Assembly (NCBI RefSeq): GCF_003600645.1
Contig: NZ_CP032482.1
Location: forward strand, 1,674,001-1,738,000
Length of the DNA: 64,000 bases
From: Yersinia rochesterensis
Lineage (GTDB): Bacteria > Pseudomonadota > Gammaproteobacteria > Enterobacterales > Enterobacteriaceae
Reading direction: 5' to 3'
A program made the translations under genes and the position numbers. The notes beneath the pieces were generated by a model. The model was not told the DNA's origin and did no database searches. It saw only the letters and a list, made by a program, of their open reading frames with translations. This document shows, in pieces, positions 9,724 through 19,979 of the stretch (positions are counted from its first letter, which is position 1; the number at the start of each line of letters is the position of its first letter).

Positions 9724-10785
9724 ATGCAAACACTTTCATCCATTCTGCGCAGGATTGGGCCGTTGGATAGTAGGGCGATGAGCCGAGCAAAAGTGCGGCT
9801 AGATGGCCTGCTCAAACCCTGCGGCAGCTTAGGCCGTTTGGAGCAATTGGCTATCCAATTGGCAGGAATGCGCGGTTTATACGGCCATCAAGTTGATCGC
9901 AAGCAAATCATTGTCATGGCGGCCGACCATGGGGTTTTCGATGAGGGAGTGGCTATCTCACCGCGGGCCGTGACGATGATTCAGGCATTGAATATGGTGA
10001 AAGGCGTAACCGGTGTTTGCGTGTTGGCGACTAACGCGGGTGCGGAAGTGAAAATAGTGGATGTGGGCATCGATAGCGATACACTCCCCGGCGTGATCGA
10101 TATGAAAGTGGCGCGTGGCAGTGGCAATATTGCACGTGAAGCGGCCATGACTCGCCAACAGGCCGAAGAGTTACTGGTTGCCAGCGCCACGTTAGCATTA
10201 CAGCAGGCGGCGGACGGAGTGAAAGTGTTTGGCGTCGGTGAGCTGGGTATAGCGAATACCACCCCCGCAGCGGCGATGGTTAGTGTGTTTACCGACAGCG
10301 ACCCACAATTAGTGGTAGGCATCGGCGCGAACTTCCCCAGCGAGCAATTACATCACAAAATCGCCGTAGTGCGGCGCGCGATTGAAACCAATCAACCGGA
10401 CGCCAATGATGGTATTGATGTACTGGCGAAAGTGGGGGGGTTTGATCTGGTGGGCATGGCCGGGGTGATGTTAGGCGCGGCGGCGGCGGGTTTGCCGGTA
10501 GTGCTGGATGGTTTTCTCTCTTATGCTTCCGCATTGGCAGCTTGCCGTATCGAACCCAAAGTGCGTGATTACCTGATTCCGTCTCATTTGTCGGCCGAAA
10601 AAGGCGCGGTTATTGCTCTAAATCATTTGCAATTGGAACCTTATTTACAAATGGACATGCGGTTAGGCGAGGGCAGCGGCGCAGCGCTTGCTATGCATTT
10701 AGTGGATGCGGCCTGTGCGATGTATAACAATATGGGTTCGTTGGCGGAGAGTAATATCGAATTGCCCGCGCCCCCGTCGCCCTAA
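9724..10785 (+). CDS. cobT: Nicotinate-nucleotide-dimethylbenzimidazole phosphoribosyltransferase CobT
   Basis: CobT makes alpha-ribazole-5'-phosphate from dimethylbenzimidazole and nicotinate mononucleotide. The chosen ATG at 9724 ([15 protein letters not shown]) lies 4 nt after the cobC stop and gives 353 aa, near the family norm; a longer frame overlapping cobC is discarded. Visible motifs are [41 protein letters not shown] and the C-terminal [11 protein letters not shown], which holds the catalytic glutamate. Last gene of the cobalamin cluster; no convincing terminator is seen after it. Confidence 0.95.
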   Translation: MQTLSSILRRIGPLDSRAMSRAKVRLDGLLKPCGSLGRLEQLAIQLAGMRGLYGHQVDRKQIIVMAADHGVFDEGVAISPRAVTMIQALNMVKGVTGVCVLATNAGAEVKIVDVGIDSDTLPGVIDMKVARGSGNIAREAAMTRQQAEELLVASATLALQQAADGVKVFGVGELGIANTTPAAAMVSVFTDSDPQLVVGIGANFPSEQLHHKIAVVRRAIETNQPDANDGIDVLAKVGGFDLVGMAGVMLGAAAAGLPVVLDGFLSYASALAACRIEPKVRDYLIPSHLSAEKGAVIALNHLQLEPYLQMDMRLGEGSGAALAMHLVDAACAMYNNMGSLAESNIELPAPPSP

Positions 10786-10929
10786 ACATTGCAGGGGTGT
10801 TAGCTATATCTATCTGAAAATCCAATGGCTTTGAATCATTCGGGTGGTTTTTTAGTCATTGGGTAATCAGATAATGTTAGTATCAAAAACATAATGCAGG
10901 TTAAGCAGTAAAATAATTGGATATAATGC

Positions 10930-11823
10930 ATGCAGAAGCTTCTTTTTTCCGGCCGTATCAATTTAAAAATGATTCGCTATTTTTTAGTCGTTTCAGAAGA
11001 ATTGCACTTCGGAAAAGCCGCTGAACGCCTACATATCTCTCAGCCGCCACTCAGTTTACAAATTAAAGAATTAGAAGATGCCTTAGGATTCCCTTTGTTT
11101 ATACGGGATAGCCGCAATGTTGTATTAACCCTTGCTGGCGAAATGATGCAGGCTGAAATGAAAGAAGTTTTCGAGAATATTGAAAATTCATTAAGCCGTG
11201 TCTCTTATATTGCTCGCCATGAACAAAGCCACCTTAATATCGGTATCATTGGTTCAGCTCTTTGGCATCAGCTATTAGAGAAGTTTAATAACTTCAATAC
11301 ACTTAATCCTAATACCACGTGGTCTTTGCATGAATTCCCGCCGAGTAAGCAGTATGAAGCATTATTAAATAAGAAACTTGATATCGGATTTTGGCGCTGT
11401 GCTGATTTGGAACAGAATCCTGCGCTAGTCTATCAGCGGGTCGAAAAGCAACGCGTAGCGGTGGCGGTATCTCATGAGAGTGAACTGGCCGAGAGTGAAA
11501 TACTTTCTCTAAAAGACTTATCGGGTCAGAACTTAATCTTTCTCACCTTTACTAACTCCGGTTACTCAAAAAATATATATAATAGCTGCCTTAGTGCTGG
11601 CTGTAAGCCGCGGACTATTTACCAATTTGATGAGCCACAAACCCAATTGGCTTTTGTAAACAGCAATCTGGGTATCGCCTTAGTTCCTGAAAGCATGCAG
11701 GAAATTCCTTGGCCAAATATTAAATTTATCCCACTGAAAGAAAATCTCTCTGCCGATTTGTTTGCCGTTTATCATCCTGGCGCGATGACTCAGGCATTAG
11801 AGCAGCTGCTTGAGTTATTTTAA
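10930..11823 (+). CDS. xapR: LysR-family regulator of the xanthosine locus (XapR-like)
   Basis: The 297-aa protein has an N-terminal winged helix (FLVVSEELHFGKAAERLHISQPPLSLQIKELEDALG) and a C-terminal effector domain. The arrangement and conserved blocks (DLFAVYHPGAMT at the end, QLAFVNSNLGIALVPES before it) resemble E. coli XapR, the activator of xapAB that responds to xanthosine or deoxyinosine. xapA and xapB lie 1.1 kb downstream, which supports the name. It is convergent with the EamA transporter gene, with only 18 nt between stops. Confidence 0.78.
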   Translation: MQKLLFSGRINLKMIRYFLVVSEELHFGKAAERLHISQPPLSLQIKELEDALGFPLFIRDSRNVVLTLAGEMMQAEMKEVFENIENSLSRVSYIARHEQSHLNIGIIGSALWHQLLEKFNNFNTLNPNTTWSLHEFPPSKQYEALLNKKLDIGFWRCADLEQNPALVYQRVEKQRVAVAVSHESELAESEILSLKDLSGQNLIFLTFTNSGYSKNIYNSCLSAGCKPRTIYQFDEPQTQLAFVNSNLGIALVPESMQEIPWPNIKFIPLKENLSADLFAVYHPGAMTQALEQLLELF

Positions 11824-11841
11824 ATGCGGGCTGAGTCAATA

Positions 11842-12741
11842 TCACTTAGCCTTGACCAAAATAGCCATCGCGATAATGACTAAAACGGCTCCAACGGCTA
11901 TCTCCTGCCAATTTATTACCTGTCCTAACATCACATTTGTCGCAATAACTGACAGCGGAATCAGATACACATAACCGGAGACTTTGGCTGGAGACAGCAC
12001 AATACAGGCTTTTTGGAACAAAAAGAAACTTAATGCGGTAGCAAAAGTGGCAAGGTAAAAAACGCCACTCCAGGTTATTACGCTGATATTGCGCCATTCA
12101 ATCTTAGGAAGTTGATAAACAACGATCGCCGTCAATAATAACGTGGCGCAAATTAAGCTCCAGCCAGTCAAAACCAGTGCGGGTTCACCTCGATGTAATT
12201 TTTTCACCACGATAGGATTCAGTGCCATACCCAGGCAACCAAATAGAAATAGATAATCAGATGGAATTAATGACAATTGCAATAACTGGGACAAGTCGCC
12301 TTTAAAAATGATGAGTAATGCCCCCAAAATACCCATTAATAAAGCTGTAAATACTGACCATGTGGATCTTGCTTTCAGTAATACCCCGCTCATTATCATG
12401 CTCATTAAGGGCACCGTGGTGTATAACGCACTTGAATTTAATGCACTGGTCGTCTGAAGTGAAAATATCATACAAGCAAAATAGAGCAGCGGTGGCAGGC
12501 TAATGAGAGTATAGCGGCCTAAGTCGCGATAGTTAGGTCGCTTTAGTAAACCCTGGCTTACCAGCAAAACAATAAAAAGCAGGCTGGCGATGGCATATCT
12601 CAGCCAAGTAATAACCATGGGCGGTAATGCATTACTGATGGTTGCGCTGGCAATAAAGGAACCGCCGAGTAGCGCGGTAAATCCCAGCATTTGTAAATGT
12701 GCTTTAAGTATCCTGGTTGTCATGTCTATCCCTATTACCAT
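11842..12741 (-). CDS. EamA (DMT) family transporter
   Basis: A 299-aa protein with about ten hydrophobic segments arranged as two EamA repeats, typical of drug/metabolite transporters. The frame opens at MVIGID; an internal Met six codons later (MTTRILKAHLQ) is a plausible alternative start. It lies between xapR and xapA, divergent from xapA, so it may be a nucleoside, base or related exporter of the same regulon. That is inferred from position only. The substrate cannot be read from the sequence. Confidence 0.8.
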   Translation of the reverse strand: MVIGIDMTTRILKAHLQMLGFTALLGGSFIASATISNALPPMVITWLRYAIASLLFIVLLVSQGLLKRPNYRDLGRYTLISLPPLLYFACMIFSLQTTSALNSSALYTTVPLMSMIMSGVLLKARSTWSVFTALLMGILGALLIIFKGDLSQLLQLSLIPSDYLFLFGCLGMALNPIVVKKLHRGEPALVLTGWSLICATLLLTAIVVYQLPKIEWRNISVITWSGVFYLATFATALSFFLFQKACIVLSPAKVSGYVYLIPLSVIATNVMLGQVINWQEIAVGAVLVIIAMAILVKAK

Positions 12742-12927
12742 CTTGTGATCGACGATAATTACGTGGAAACAGACACTGAACCATTACCTTTTAAGTATCG
12801 ATAAGCAGGTTTTTAGTATTGGTTACGTCATAACCCACTACGATAGATTACCTATGTCTCTACAATATTTATTATTTAACATGCTTATTTGATAGACATT
12901 AAATGAAAATAATTAAGGGTTATTATT

Positions 12928-13785
12928 ATGACAACAGTAAATTCAAATATTGATGCTGATTTCAGTGAATTACCATTTCAAGCTGTCGATGTTATTCAGA
13001 AAATAAAACCCGGATTTAAGCCCCGAATTGCATTTATTTTAGGTTCAGGACTCGGTGATTTAGTCGCCCAAATTAGCAATGAAACCACCATTAGCTACGC
13101 TGATATCCCCGGTTTCCCCGTAAGCTCAGTTCACGGTCATGCCGGTGAATTAGTTTTAGGCACCCTATTTGGTGTTCCTGTGATGTGCATGAAAGGCCGT
13201 GGCCACTTTTACGAAGGTAAAGGCATGAGTATCATGATCAACCCAGTGCGCACATTTAAACTCATGGGTTGCGAATTCCTTTTCTGTACTAATGCTGCCG
13301 GTTCATTACGGCCAGAAGTATTACCAGGTTCAGTGGTGATGCTGAAAGATCATATTAATACCATGCCGGGCACGCCACTGGTTGGGCCTAATGACGATCG
13401 TTTTGGTCCACGTTTCTTTAGTCTGGCGAATGCCTATGATAAAGATTTGCGCGCCGATATGGCTAATATTGCCCAACAACTTGATATTCCTCTGACCGAG
13501 GGGGTGTTTGTCTCTTATCCTGGCCCCTGTTTTGAAACGCCAGCTGAAATTCGCATGATGCAAATTATTGGCGGTGACGTAGTGGGCATGTCTGTGGTGC
13601 CAGAGGTTTTGTCTGCAGCACACTGTGGTTTGAAAGTGATTGCATTGACCGCGATTACTAACTTGGCTGAAGGCCTTTCCGATGTGGTTCTATCCCATGA
13701 ACAAACCTTAAAATGTGCAAAATTAGCGTCAGTTAACTTCACCAAACTGATTGAAGCTTTCTTGAAAAGCAAAGCACAAAGCTGA
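12928..13785 (+). CDS. xapA: Xanthosine phosphorylase / purine nucleoside phosphorylase II XapA
   Basis: XapA cleaves xanthosine, inosine and guanosine with phosphate to give the base and ribose-1-phosphate. The 285-aa protein has the PNP family I motifs: FILGSGLGDL (phosphate site), VHGHAGELVLG, the TNAAGSLRPEVLPGSVV block and VGMSVVPE, with the base-binding Asn in ALTAITNLAEG. The 186-nt gap to the divergent EamA gene should hold its promoter and a XapR site, but I could not assign a box. A long hairpin follows before xapB. Confidence 0.93.
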   Translation: MTTVNSNIDADFSELPFQAVDVIQKIKPGFKPRIAFILGSGLGDLVAQISNETTISYADIPGFPVSSVHGHAGELVLGTLFGVPVMCMKGRGHFYEGKGMSIMINPVRTFKLMGCEFLFCTNAAGSLRPEVLPGSVVMLKDHINTMPGTPLVGPNDDRFGPRFFSLANAYDKDLRADMANIAQQLDIPLTEGVFVSYPGPCFETPAEIRMMQIIGGDVVGMSVVPEVLSAAHCGLKVIALTAITNLAEGLSDVVLSHEQTLKCAKLASVNFTKLIEAFLKSKAQS

Positions 13786-13800
13786 TCGACAAACTCTAAC

Positions 13801-13853
13801 CCTTTCGTATTTGGTGTTACCGCTCATAACCGCGCAATTTCAAGTACGAAAGG
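13801..13853 (+). other. Intercistronic stem-loop between xapA and xapB
   Basis: CCTTTCGTA at 13801-13809 is perfectly complementary to TACGAAAGG at 13845-13853. Pairing continues inward through a G-T wobble into TTTG/CAAG-like bases, giving a stem of about 13 bp around a loop of some 25 nt. No T-run follows, so it is not a standard terminator. It may stabilise the xapA message or reduce transcription into xapB. Confidence 0.5.
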
Positions 13854-14366
13854 ATATCTCTGAAGAGGGAAGTCCCCTACAAACTCAATAAGCAAAAATA
13901 ACTCCCTCGACACGTTAGTATCACGGAGAATAAAAATGATAATAAAAAAACGGCTTAAAGTTATGTTCTTTTTGCAGTTTTTCATCTGGGGAGCTTGGTT
14001 AGTGACACTGGGCGCTTACATGATGAATACGCTGAATTTTACCGGTTCACAAGTCGGTTTGGTCTATGGGGCCAAGGGAATTGCCTGTATTTTAATGCCG
14101 AGTATTATTGGTATCATTGCTGACCGTTGGATAAAAGCCAATATTCTCTATGCTTGTTGCCATCTATTGGGGGCAATTGCATTGCTGATTGCGGCGAATA
14201 TCACAGACCCTAATTTTATGTTCTTTGTTATGCTGTTCAATGCGATGGTTTATATGCCGACGATTGCATTAGCTAACACCATTTCTTATATTTGTTTAGA
14301 AAAAGCCGGGTTGGATACAATTAAAGATTTCCCGCCAGTGCGCTGGTGAATCCCCAGAAAAAAGGA

Positions 14367-14431
14367 CAGGCATAGAGAAAATATGATCTACTGATTGTGC
14401 AACCAATTCAGCGAGATCAACTCTATGCCTG
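14367..14431 (+). promoter_or_regulatory. Inverted repeat sequestering the transposase start codon
   Basis: CAGGCATAGAG at 14367-14377 is an exact reverse complement of CTCTATGCCTG at 14421-14431, which contains the transposase ATG. A transcript entering from the host gene xapB would carry both arms and could fold to hide the start. A transcript starting inside the element, after the left arm, would not. This mirrors the fold-back protection described for IS10 and IS50. The promoter position inside the element is not established here. Confidence 0.6.
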
Positions 14432-15618
14432 CCCGTAAAGTATGCCAGAACTTTTTCCGGGGCGCTTTAGCCCCGTTTCATCAATATCGTCAAAATGCCC
14501 TGATTGATGCAACCGTCGCATTGACGCGTGGCGCTTCTCTGACCCTGACCAGTATCGGACGCCATCTGCCGGGAACCGCTCAGGTAAAACACAAGATAAA
14601 ACGGGTTGACCGGCTGTTAGGTAATACGGCTCTTCACCATGACATCCCTCTGATATTTCGTAATATTACTTCGTTACTTACGCGCCGACTTCCCTGGTGT
14701 GTTATTGCTGTTGACTGGAGCGGTTATCCCTCACAGGCATTCCACGTCTTACGCGCCAGCCTGATTTGTGATGGTCGTTCCATCCCGTTAATGAGCCAAA
14801 TTGTTCCCTCGCATAACCAACAGAATGCATTGATACAAAAAGAGTTCCTGAATTCTATCGCCACCGCTATTGCGCCTGATAAAAAGGTGCTCATCGTCAC
14901 TGACGCCGGTTTTCAAAATGCCTGGTTTCACCATATTAAATCATTGGGTTGGGATTTTATCGGGCGAGTCAGAGGCAATATCCAGCTCCGGCTGGATAAA
15001 AAAGGTGAGCACTGGTTCAGACGGCAGGAATTATCGGCCAGTGGCCAACCTGAATATCTGGGGCCGGGGACACTCGCACGTGCAGAATATGCCCGCTGTG
15101 ATGGTCACTTTTACTTGCATAAAAAGGAACCCAAAGGGCGGCAGAATAAACGTGCCCGTTGCCGGATATCTCGCTATTCGCAAGAGCGGGACGGACGCGC
15201 CGCAGCAAAAGAACCGTGGCTTATCTTTAGCAGTACAGAGGAGTTTAAACCACGTGAAGTCATGAAGTTATACAGTCGCAGGATGCAGATAGAGCAGAAT
15301 TTTCGCGATGAGAAAAGTGAACGTTTTGGCTTTGGGCTTCGCGCCAGTCACAGCCGCACAGCGGGGCGTATACTGGTGTTAAGTCTTCTGGCAACGTTAA
15401 GCACGGCAGTATTATGGTTACTTGGCTATCATGCTGAAAATAAAGGGTTACATCTGAGGTATCAGGCTAACAGCCTTAAGTCACGACGGGTTATATCTTA
15501 TCTGACATTAGCGGAGAATATCTTGCGACACTCTCCGCTAATTTTAACGCGAACAGCACTGGATGCAGTTCTTAATCACCTCGCCAAAACCTACCGAAGT
15601 ATGGTGTTGGTTTATTAG
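14425..15618 (+). CDS. IS10-group DDE transposase
   Basis: About 397 aa, similar in blocks to the IS10R transposase: HKIKRVDRLLGN, VIAVDWSGYPSQ (first catalytic Asp), LIVTDAGFQNAWF (second Asp), and YSRRMQIEQNFRDEKSERFGFGLRASHS with the Y-(2)-R-(3)-E-(6)-K signature of IS4 elements. I prefer the ATG at 14425 (MPARKVCQNFF). An in-frame TTG at 14395 would add ten residues. The ATG at 14425 lies in the right arm of an 11-bp inverted repeat (14367-14377 / 14421-14431). Confidence 0.93.
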   Translation: MPARKVCQNFFRGALAPFHQYRQNALIDATVALTRGASLTLTSIGRHLPGTAQVKHKIKRVDRLLGNTALHHDIPLIFRNITSLLTRRLPWCVIAVDWSGYPSQAFHVLRASLICDGRSIPLMSQIVPSHNQQNALIQKEFLNSIATAIAPDKKVLIVTDAGFQNAWFHHIKSLGWDFIGRVRGNIQLRLDKKGEHWFRRQELSASGQPEYLGPGTLARAEYARCDGHFYLHKKEPKGRQNKRARCRISRYSQERDGRAAAKEPWLIFSSTEEFKPREVMKLYSRRMQIEQNFRDEKSERFGFGLRASHSRTAGRILVLSLLATLSTAVLWLLGYHAENKGLHLRYQANSLKSRRVISYLTLAENILRHSPLILTRTALDAVLNHLAKTYRSMVLVY

Positions 15619-16546
15619 CGCTGAATTAGTGGGGATCCCTCAGCGCCAGTGCGCGTTTTTGGCACCATTGGTTTTATTTTTGCCATGTGGGCGATCAGTT
15701 TGTCCGGGTTTGAATTGAGCAATATTCAGCTTTATATTGCTTCAGGTGCTGCATTGATATTAGCGATGTACGCTCTTTCGTTACCCAGCTGTCCAACCTC
15801 TAATATTAAAAAAGACCGCACGTGGGTTAATATTTTAGGGCTTGATGCTTTCGTATTATTTAAACAGAAGAAGATGGCCATTTTCTTCCTGTTTGCTATG
15901 TTGCTGGGTGCCTCATTACAAATTAGTCATACTTTCAGTAGTCCATTCCTGCATGATTTTGCAAAAAATCCGATTTATCACGACAGTCTGGTAGTTCAAT
16001 ACCCATCAATTTTATTATCGATGGCACAAATCGCCGAAGTATTTTTCATTCTCACCATTCCGTTCTTCTTATCTCGCTTTGGTATTAAGCGCGTGATGAT
16101 GATCAGTATGATTGCCTGGACTCTACGTTTCACCTTGTTTGCCTATGGTGACCCGTCTGCCACTGGCATCTTTTTATTACTGTTATCCATGGTGGTATAT
16201 GGTTGTGCCTTTGACTTCTTTAATATTTCTGGTGCAATTTATGTCGAGAAAGAAGTGGATCATAATATCAGAGGCAGCGCACAAGGCTTATTTATGACGA
16301 TGGTCAATGGCGTCGGAGCTTATGTCGGCGCGATAGCCAGTGGGCATGTGGTTGATTATTTTACTGTCAATGGTGTAAAGGATTGGAATAGTATTTGGTT
16401 ATCTTTTGCCGCGTATACTGTTGTTCTGGTGATTATTTTTGTTTTTGCTTTCCAATATAAGCATGACCCAGTTGAGTTTAAAGAACGGCAGTTATCACAT
16501 TGATTATTATGATTTTAAGTGGCGTTCTAAAGTGGAGCGCCATTGC

Positions 16547-16580
16547 AAAAAAAACCGGATCACTTAAAACTGATCCGGTT
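16547..16580 (-). terminator. Rho-independent terminator of argG
   Basis: AACCGGATCA (16553-16562) and TGATCCGGTT (16571-16580) form a perfect 10-bp stem with an 8-nt loop. On the minus strand it is followed by eight T residues (complement of A16547-16554). It lies 17 nt beyond the argG stop and points away from argG, in the gap between convergent xapB and argG. Confidence 0.92.
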
Positions 16581-16596
16581 GGTATTTAAAAAAGAG

Positions 16597-17964
<1,368 letters not shown>

Positions 17965-18168
17965 TTAAATCCTGTATAAATTAGGTCTGTCTGGCAAAGG
18001 TTTCAATGCCTACATTGATATCGCAAAACTAGGGGTAGAGTCAAAGAGATTTTGCATATTTATGTGTGTTTTATTGCATAACTATTTCATTGGTGTTTTT
18101 GTGAAATGATGTTTCATATAAATTAATTTACTGTTCTGTTATAATGTGTATATCGACTTTTATCGAGT

Positions 18169-18190
18169 ATATACCTTAAATAATTCGAGT
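18169..18190 (+). repeat. Solo ERIC-type end fragment upstream of the MATE gene
   Basis: The stretch ATACCTTAAATAATTCGAGT matches one end of the Yersinia ERIC palindrome, which elsewhere in this window reads (reverse) ATACCCTAAATAATTCG. Only this end is recognisable. It sits just before the MATE gene and may be a decayed copy. Confidence 0.4.
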
Positions 18191-18198
18191 ATATTAAG

Positions 18199-19596
18199 TT
18201 GAAAATCTTTTGCGAAAATGCATGGTATAAAAAGCGGAAATCCTATCGAGTGCTGTTTTGGCGAGAGATAACGCCGCTGGCGATCCCACTGTTTATTGAG
18301 GGTCTGTGTGTGCTGCTGATGGGGGTGTTTAGCACTCTGTTAGTCAGTTGGTTGGGCAAAGAAGCCATGGCCGCAGTCGGGTTAGCCGACAGCTTCAATA
18401 TGCTCATCGCCGCTTTTTTTGCCTCTGTAGCGCTTGGTACGTCGGTGGTGGTGTCATTCAGTTTGGGGCAACGTAAGCGCAAACAGGCACAAACCGCAGC
18501 GCGCGAATCCATCTCTCTGCTGGTCTTAATCTCGCTATTATTGGTGCTGCTGGTACATTTTGCCGGAGACACCATTATCAATCTGATGGCCAGTCAGGCT
18601 GATCCTGAAGTCAAAAAGATGGCGCTGACCTATCTGCATTTGACGGTGTGGAATTACCCGGCAATGGCGATAACTCTGGTGGGATGCGGCGCATTGCGCG
18701 GTGCCGGTAATACGCGGTTGCCGATGTTTATCAATATCGCCATGAATATTCTCAATATTGCTATCAGTAGCGTGCTGATTTATGGCGTGGGGCGTTGGCC
18801 GGGACTGGGCTTTGTCGGGGCGGGTATCGGCATCACGCTTTCCCGTTACTTAGGCGCTTTGGTGGTGGTGTTAGTGCTGATTTTCGGGGCAAATAATACG
18901 CTGCGGATCCCCTTTAAAGCCTATTTTATGCCCTTTACCTCAGCCATTATGTTTGAGGTTTTAAGTATTGGTATTCCTGCCAGTGTTGAGTCGGTGATGT
19001 TTAACATCGGCAAACTAATTACACAGCGTTTTGTCGCTGGAATGGGCACCGAAGTGATAGCGGGTAACTTTATCGCGTTTTCCATCGTCGGGCTGATTAA
19101 CTTACCGGGTAATGCGCTGGGATATACCTCGACGATCATTATCGGGACTCGCTTGGGGAAAGGGCAGATCTTGCAGCCTATTCGTCAACTCAAACATATC
19201 TTTTGGTTATCGACTCTTGGGGTGTGTTTTATTGCCCTGCTGTCGATCCCCAGTGCCGGATTTCTGGCGTCGTTATATACCCATGAACCGGGGGTTATCG
19301 CGGTCGTTAAGCACCTAATTTGGATTAATGCGCTATTTATGCCGATTTGGGCGGCGGCTTGGGTGCTGCCCTCAGGGCTGAAAGGGGCGAAAGATGCCAG
19401 TTACACCATGTGGGTGGCACTCGCCGGAATGTGGGGATGCCGTATTGTCGCTGGTTATATTCTGGGGGTGACATTAGGGTTTGGTGTTACCGGCGTTTGG
19501 ATGGGGATGTTCCTTGATTGGATAGTGCGCGGCGTGTTGTTTTATCGCCGCATGTCCACTGGCCGTTGGTTATGGCGTTATCGGCCAAAGGCTTGA
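18199..19596 (+). CDS. MATE family efflux transporter, YeeO-like
   Basis: A 465-aa inner-membrane protein with about twelve hydrophobic segments in two MATE halves. Stretches such as REITPLAIPLFIE, LLMGVFSTLLVSWLGKEAMAAVGLADSFN, GALRGAGNT and IWAAAWVLPSGLKGAKD correspond closely to E. coli YeeO, which exports flavins and dipeptides. The frame opens with TTG at 18199 and no ATG is suitably placed. A GTG at 18250 just before LFWREITPL is an alternative. No partner genes adjoin it. Substrate is unknown here. Confidence 0.85.
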   Translation: MKIFCENAWYKKRKSYRVLFWREITPLAIPLFIEGLCVLLMGVFSTLLVSWLGKEAMAAVGLADSFNMLIAAFFASVALGTSVVVSFSLGQRKRKQAQTAARESISLLVLISLLLVLLVHFAGDTIINLMASQADPEVKKMALTYLHLTVWNYPAMAITLVGCGALRGAGNTRLPMFINIAMNILNIAISSVLIYGVGRWPGLGFVGAGIGITLSRYLGALVVVLVLIFGANNTLRIPFKAYFMPFTSAIMFEVLSIGIPASVESVMFNIGKLITQRFVAGMGTEVIAGNFIAFSIVGLINLPGNALGYTSTIIIGTRLGKGQILQPIRQLKHIFWLSTLGVCFIALLSIPSAGFLASLYTHEPGVIAVVKHLIWINALFMPIWAAAWVLPSGLKGAKDASYTMWVALAGMWGCRIVAGYILGVTLGFGVTGVWMGMFLDWIVRGVLFYRRMSTGRWLWRYRPKA

Positions 19597-19979
19597 TTAT
19601 GATGGCAGTCATGGCGGCTTATTAGCCGCTATCGATTATGTCTGCAATAAACCACTCTGCATTCTTCTGTTTGATTTCCCTCTTTAAGTGACGATCGTCA
19701 CTAATATTTGAACTTCATCACGAAAACAACAAAACAAAATAAAACAACAAAAAGCAACTTTGTGGCTTTTAATGTTGACCTATCTTAATTTTAAAGAATA
19801 TTGGTTTAAATTGTTGAGAGTTTTACTTTCTTGATGAAGTTAATAGCTATTAGGTTAATGGGGCTAATAAGTGATGTTATGTTGTTTAATGTTGCTTTGA
19901 ATTGTTATTTCTGTGATTGTGAATTGCAGTTAAAAACATAATAACACTTTATAACATTTCTTATCTTTTGAGGCCCGAC
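19597..19979. other. 383-nt AT-rich gap, probable promoter region of the unknown-substrate operon
   Basis: No open frame of note. The gap is AT-rich and holds poly-A/CAA runs around 19725-19755 and several TTAAT/TAAT stretches. A GAGG Shine-Dalgarno (about 19969-19973) precedes the ATG at 19980. The DeoR protein encoded at the end of the operon probably binds here, but no clear operator repeat was recognised. Confidence 0.4.

Larger units (their letters stand above)
14343..15643 (+). mobile_element. Intact IS4-family, IS10-group insertion sequence (1301 bp) in xapB
   Basis: Terminal inverted repeats are visible: the left end begins CTGGTGAATCCCCA and the right end, read inward, CTGAGGGATCCCCA. 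These resemble the IS10 termini. CGCCAGTGCG occurs directly on both sides (14333-14342 and 15644-15653). IS10 elements duplicate 9 bp, so one of the ten matching bases is probably chance or part of the end. The single transposase gene is full length. A stop and frame disruption in xapB are the immediate consequences. Confidence 0.95.
13936..16503 (+). pseudogene. xapB: Xanthosine/nucleoside:H+ symporter gene xapB, interrupted by an IS10-group element
   Basis: The left part (13936 to 14342) encodes residues 1-136 and runs into the IS, where it stops at 14349. The right part resumes at 15649 and runs to 16503. Removing the IS and one copy of the target duplication restores the frame exactly (DFPPVR joined to VFGTIG) and gives 418 codons, the length I recall for E. 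coli XapB. No other lesion is visible, so the insertion looks recent. The protein is a 12-helix nucleoside:H+ symporter (MFS-related) that works with XapA. As it stands, neither fragment should be functional. Confidence 0.93.

Noticed and set aside
18000..18160. ARG boxes upstream of argG
   Set aside because: Several TGCATA and TTTCAT stretches are suggestive, but none fits the 18-bp ArgR consensus well enough to annotate.
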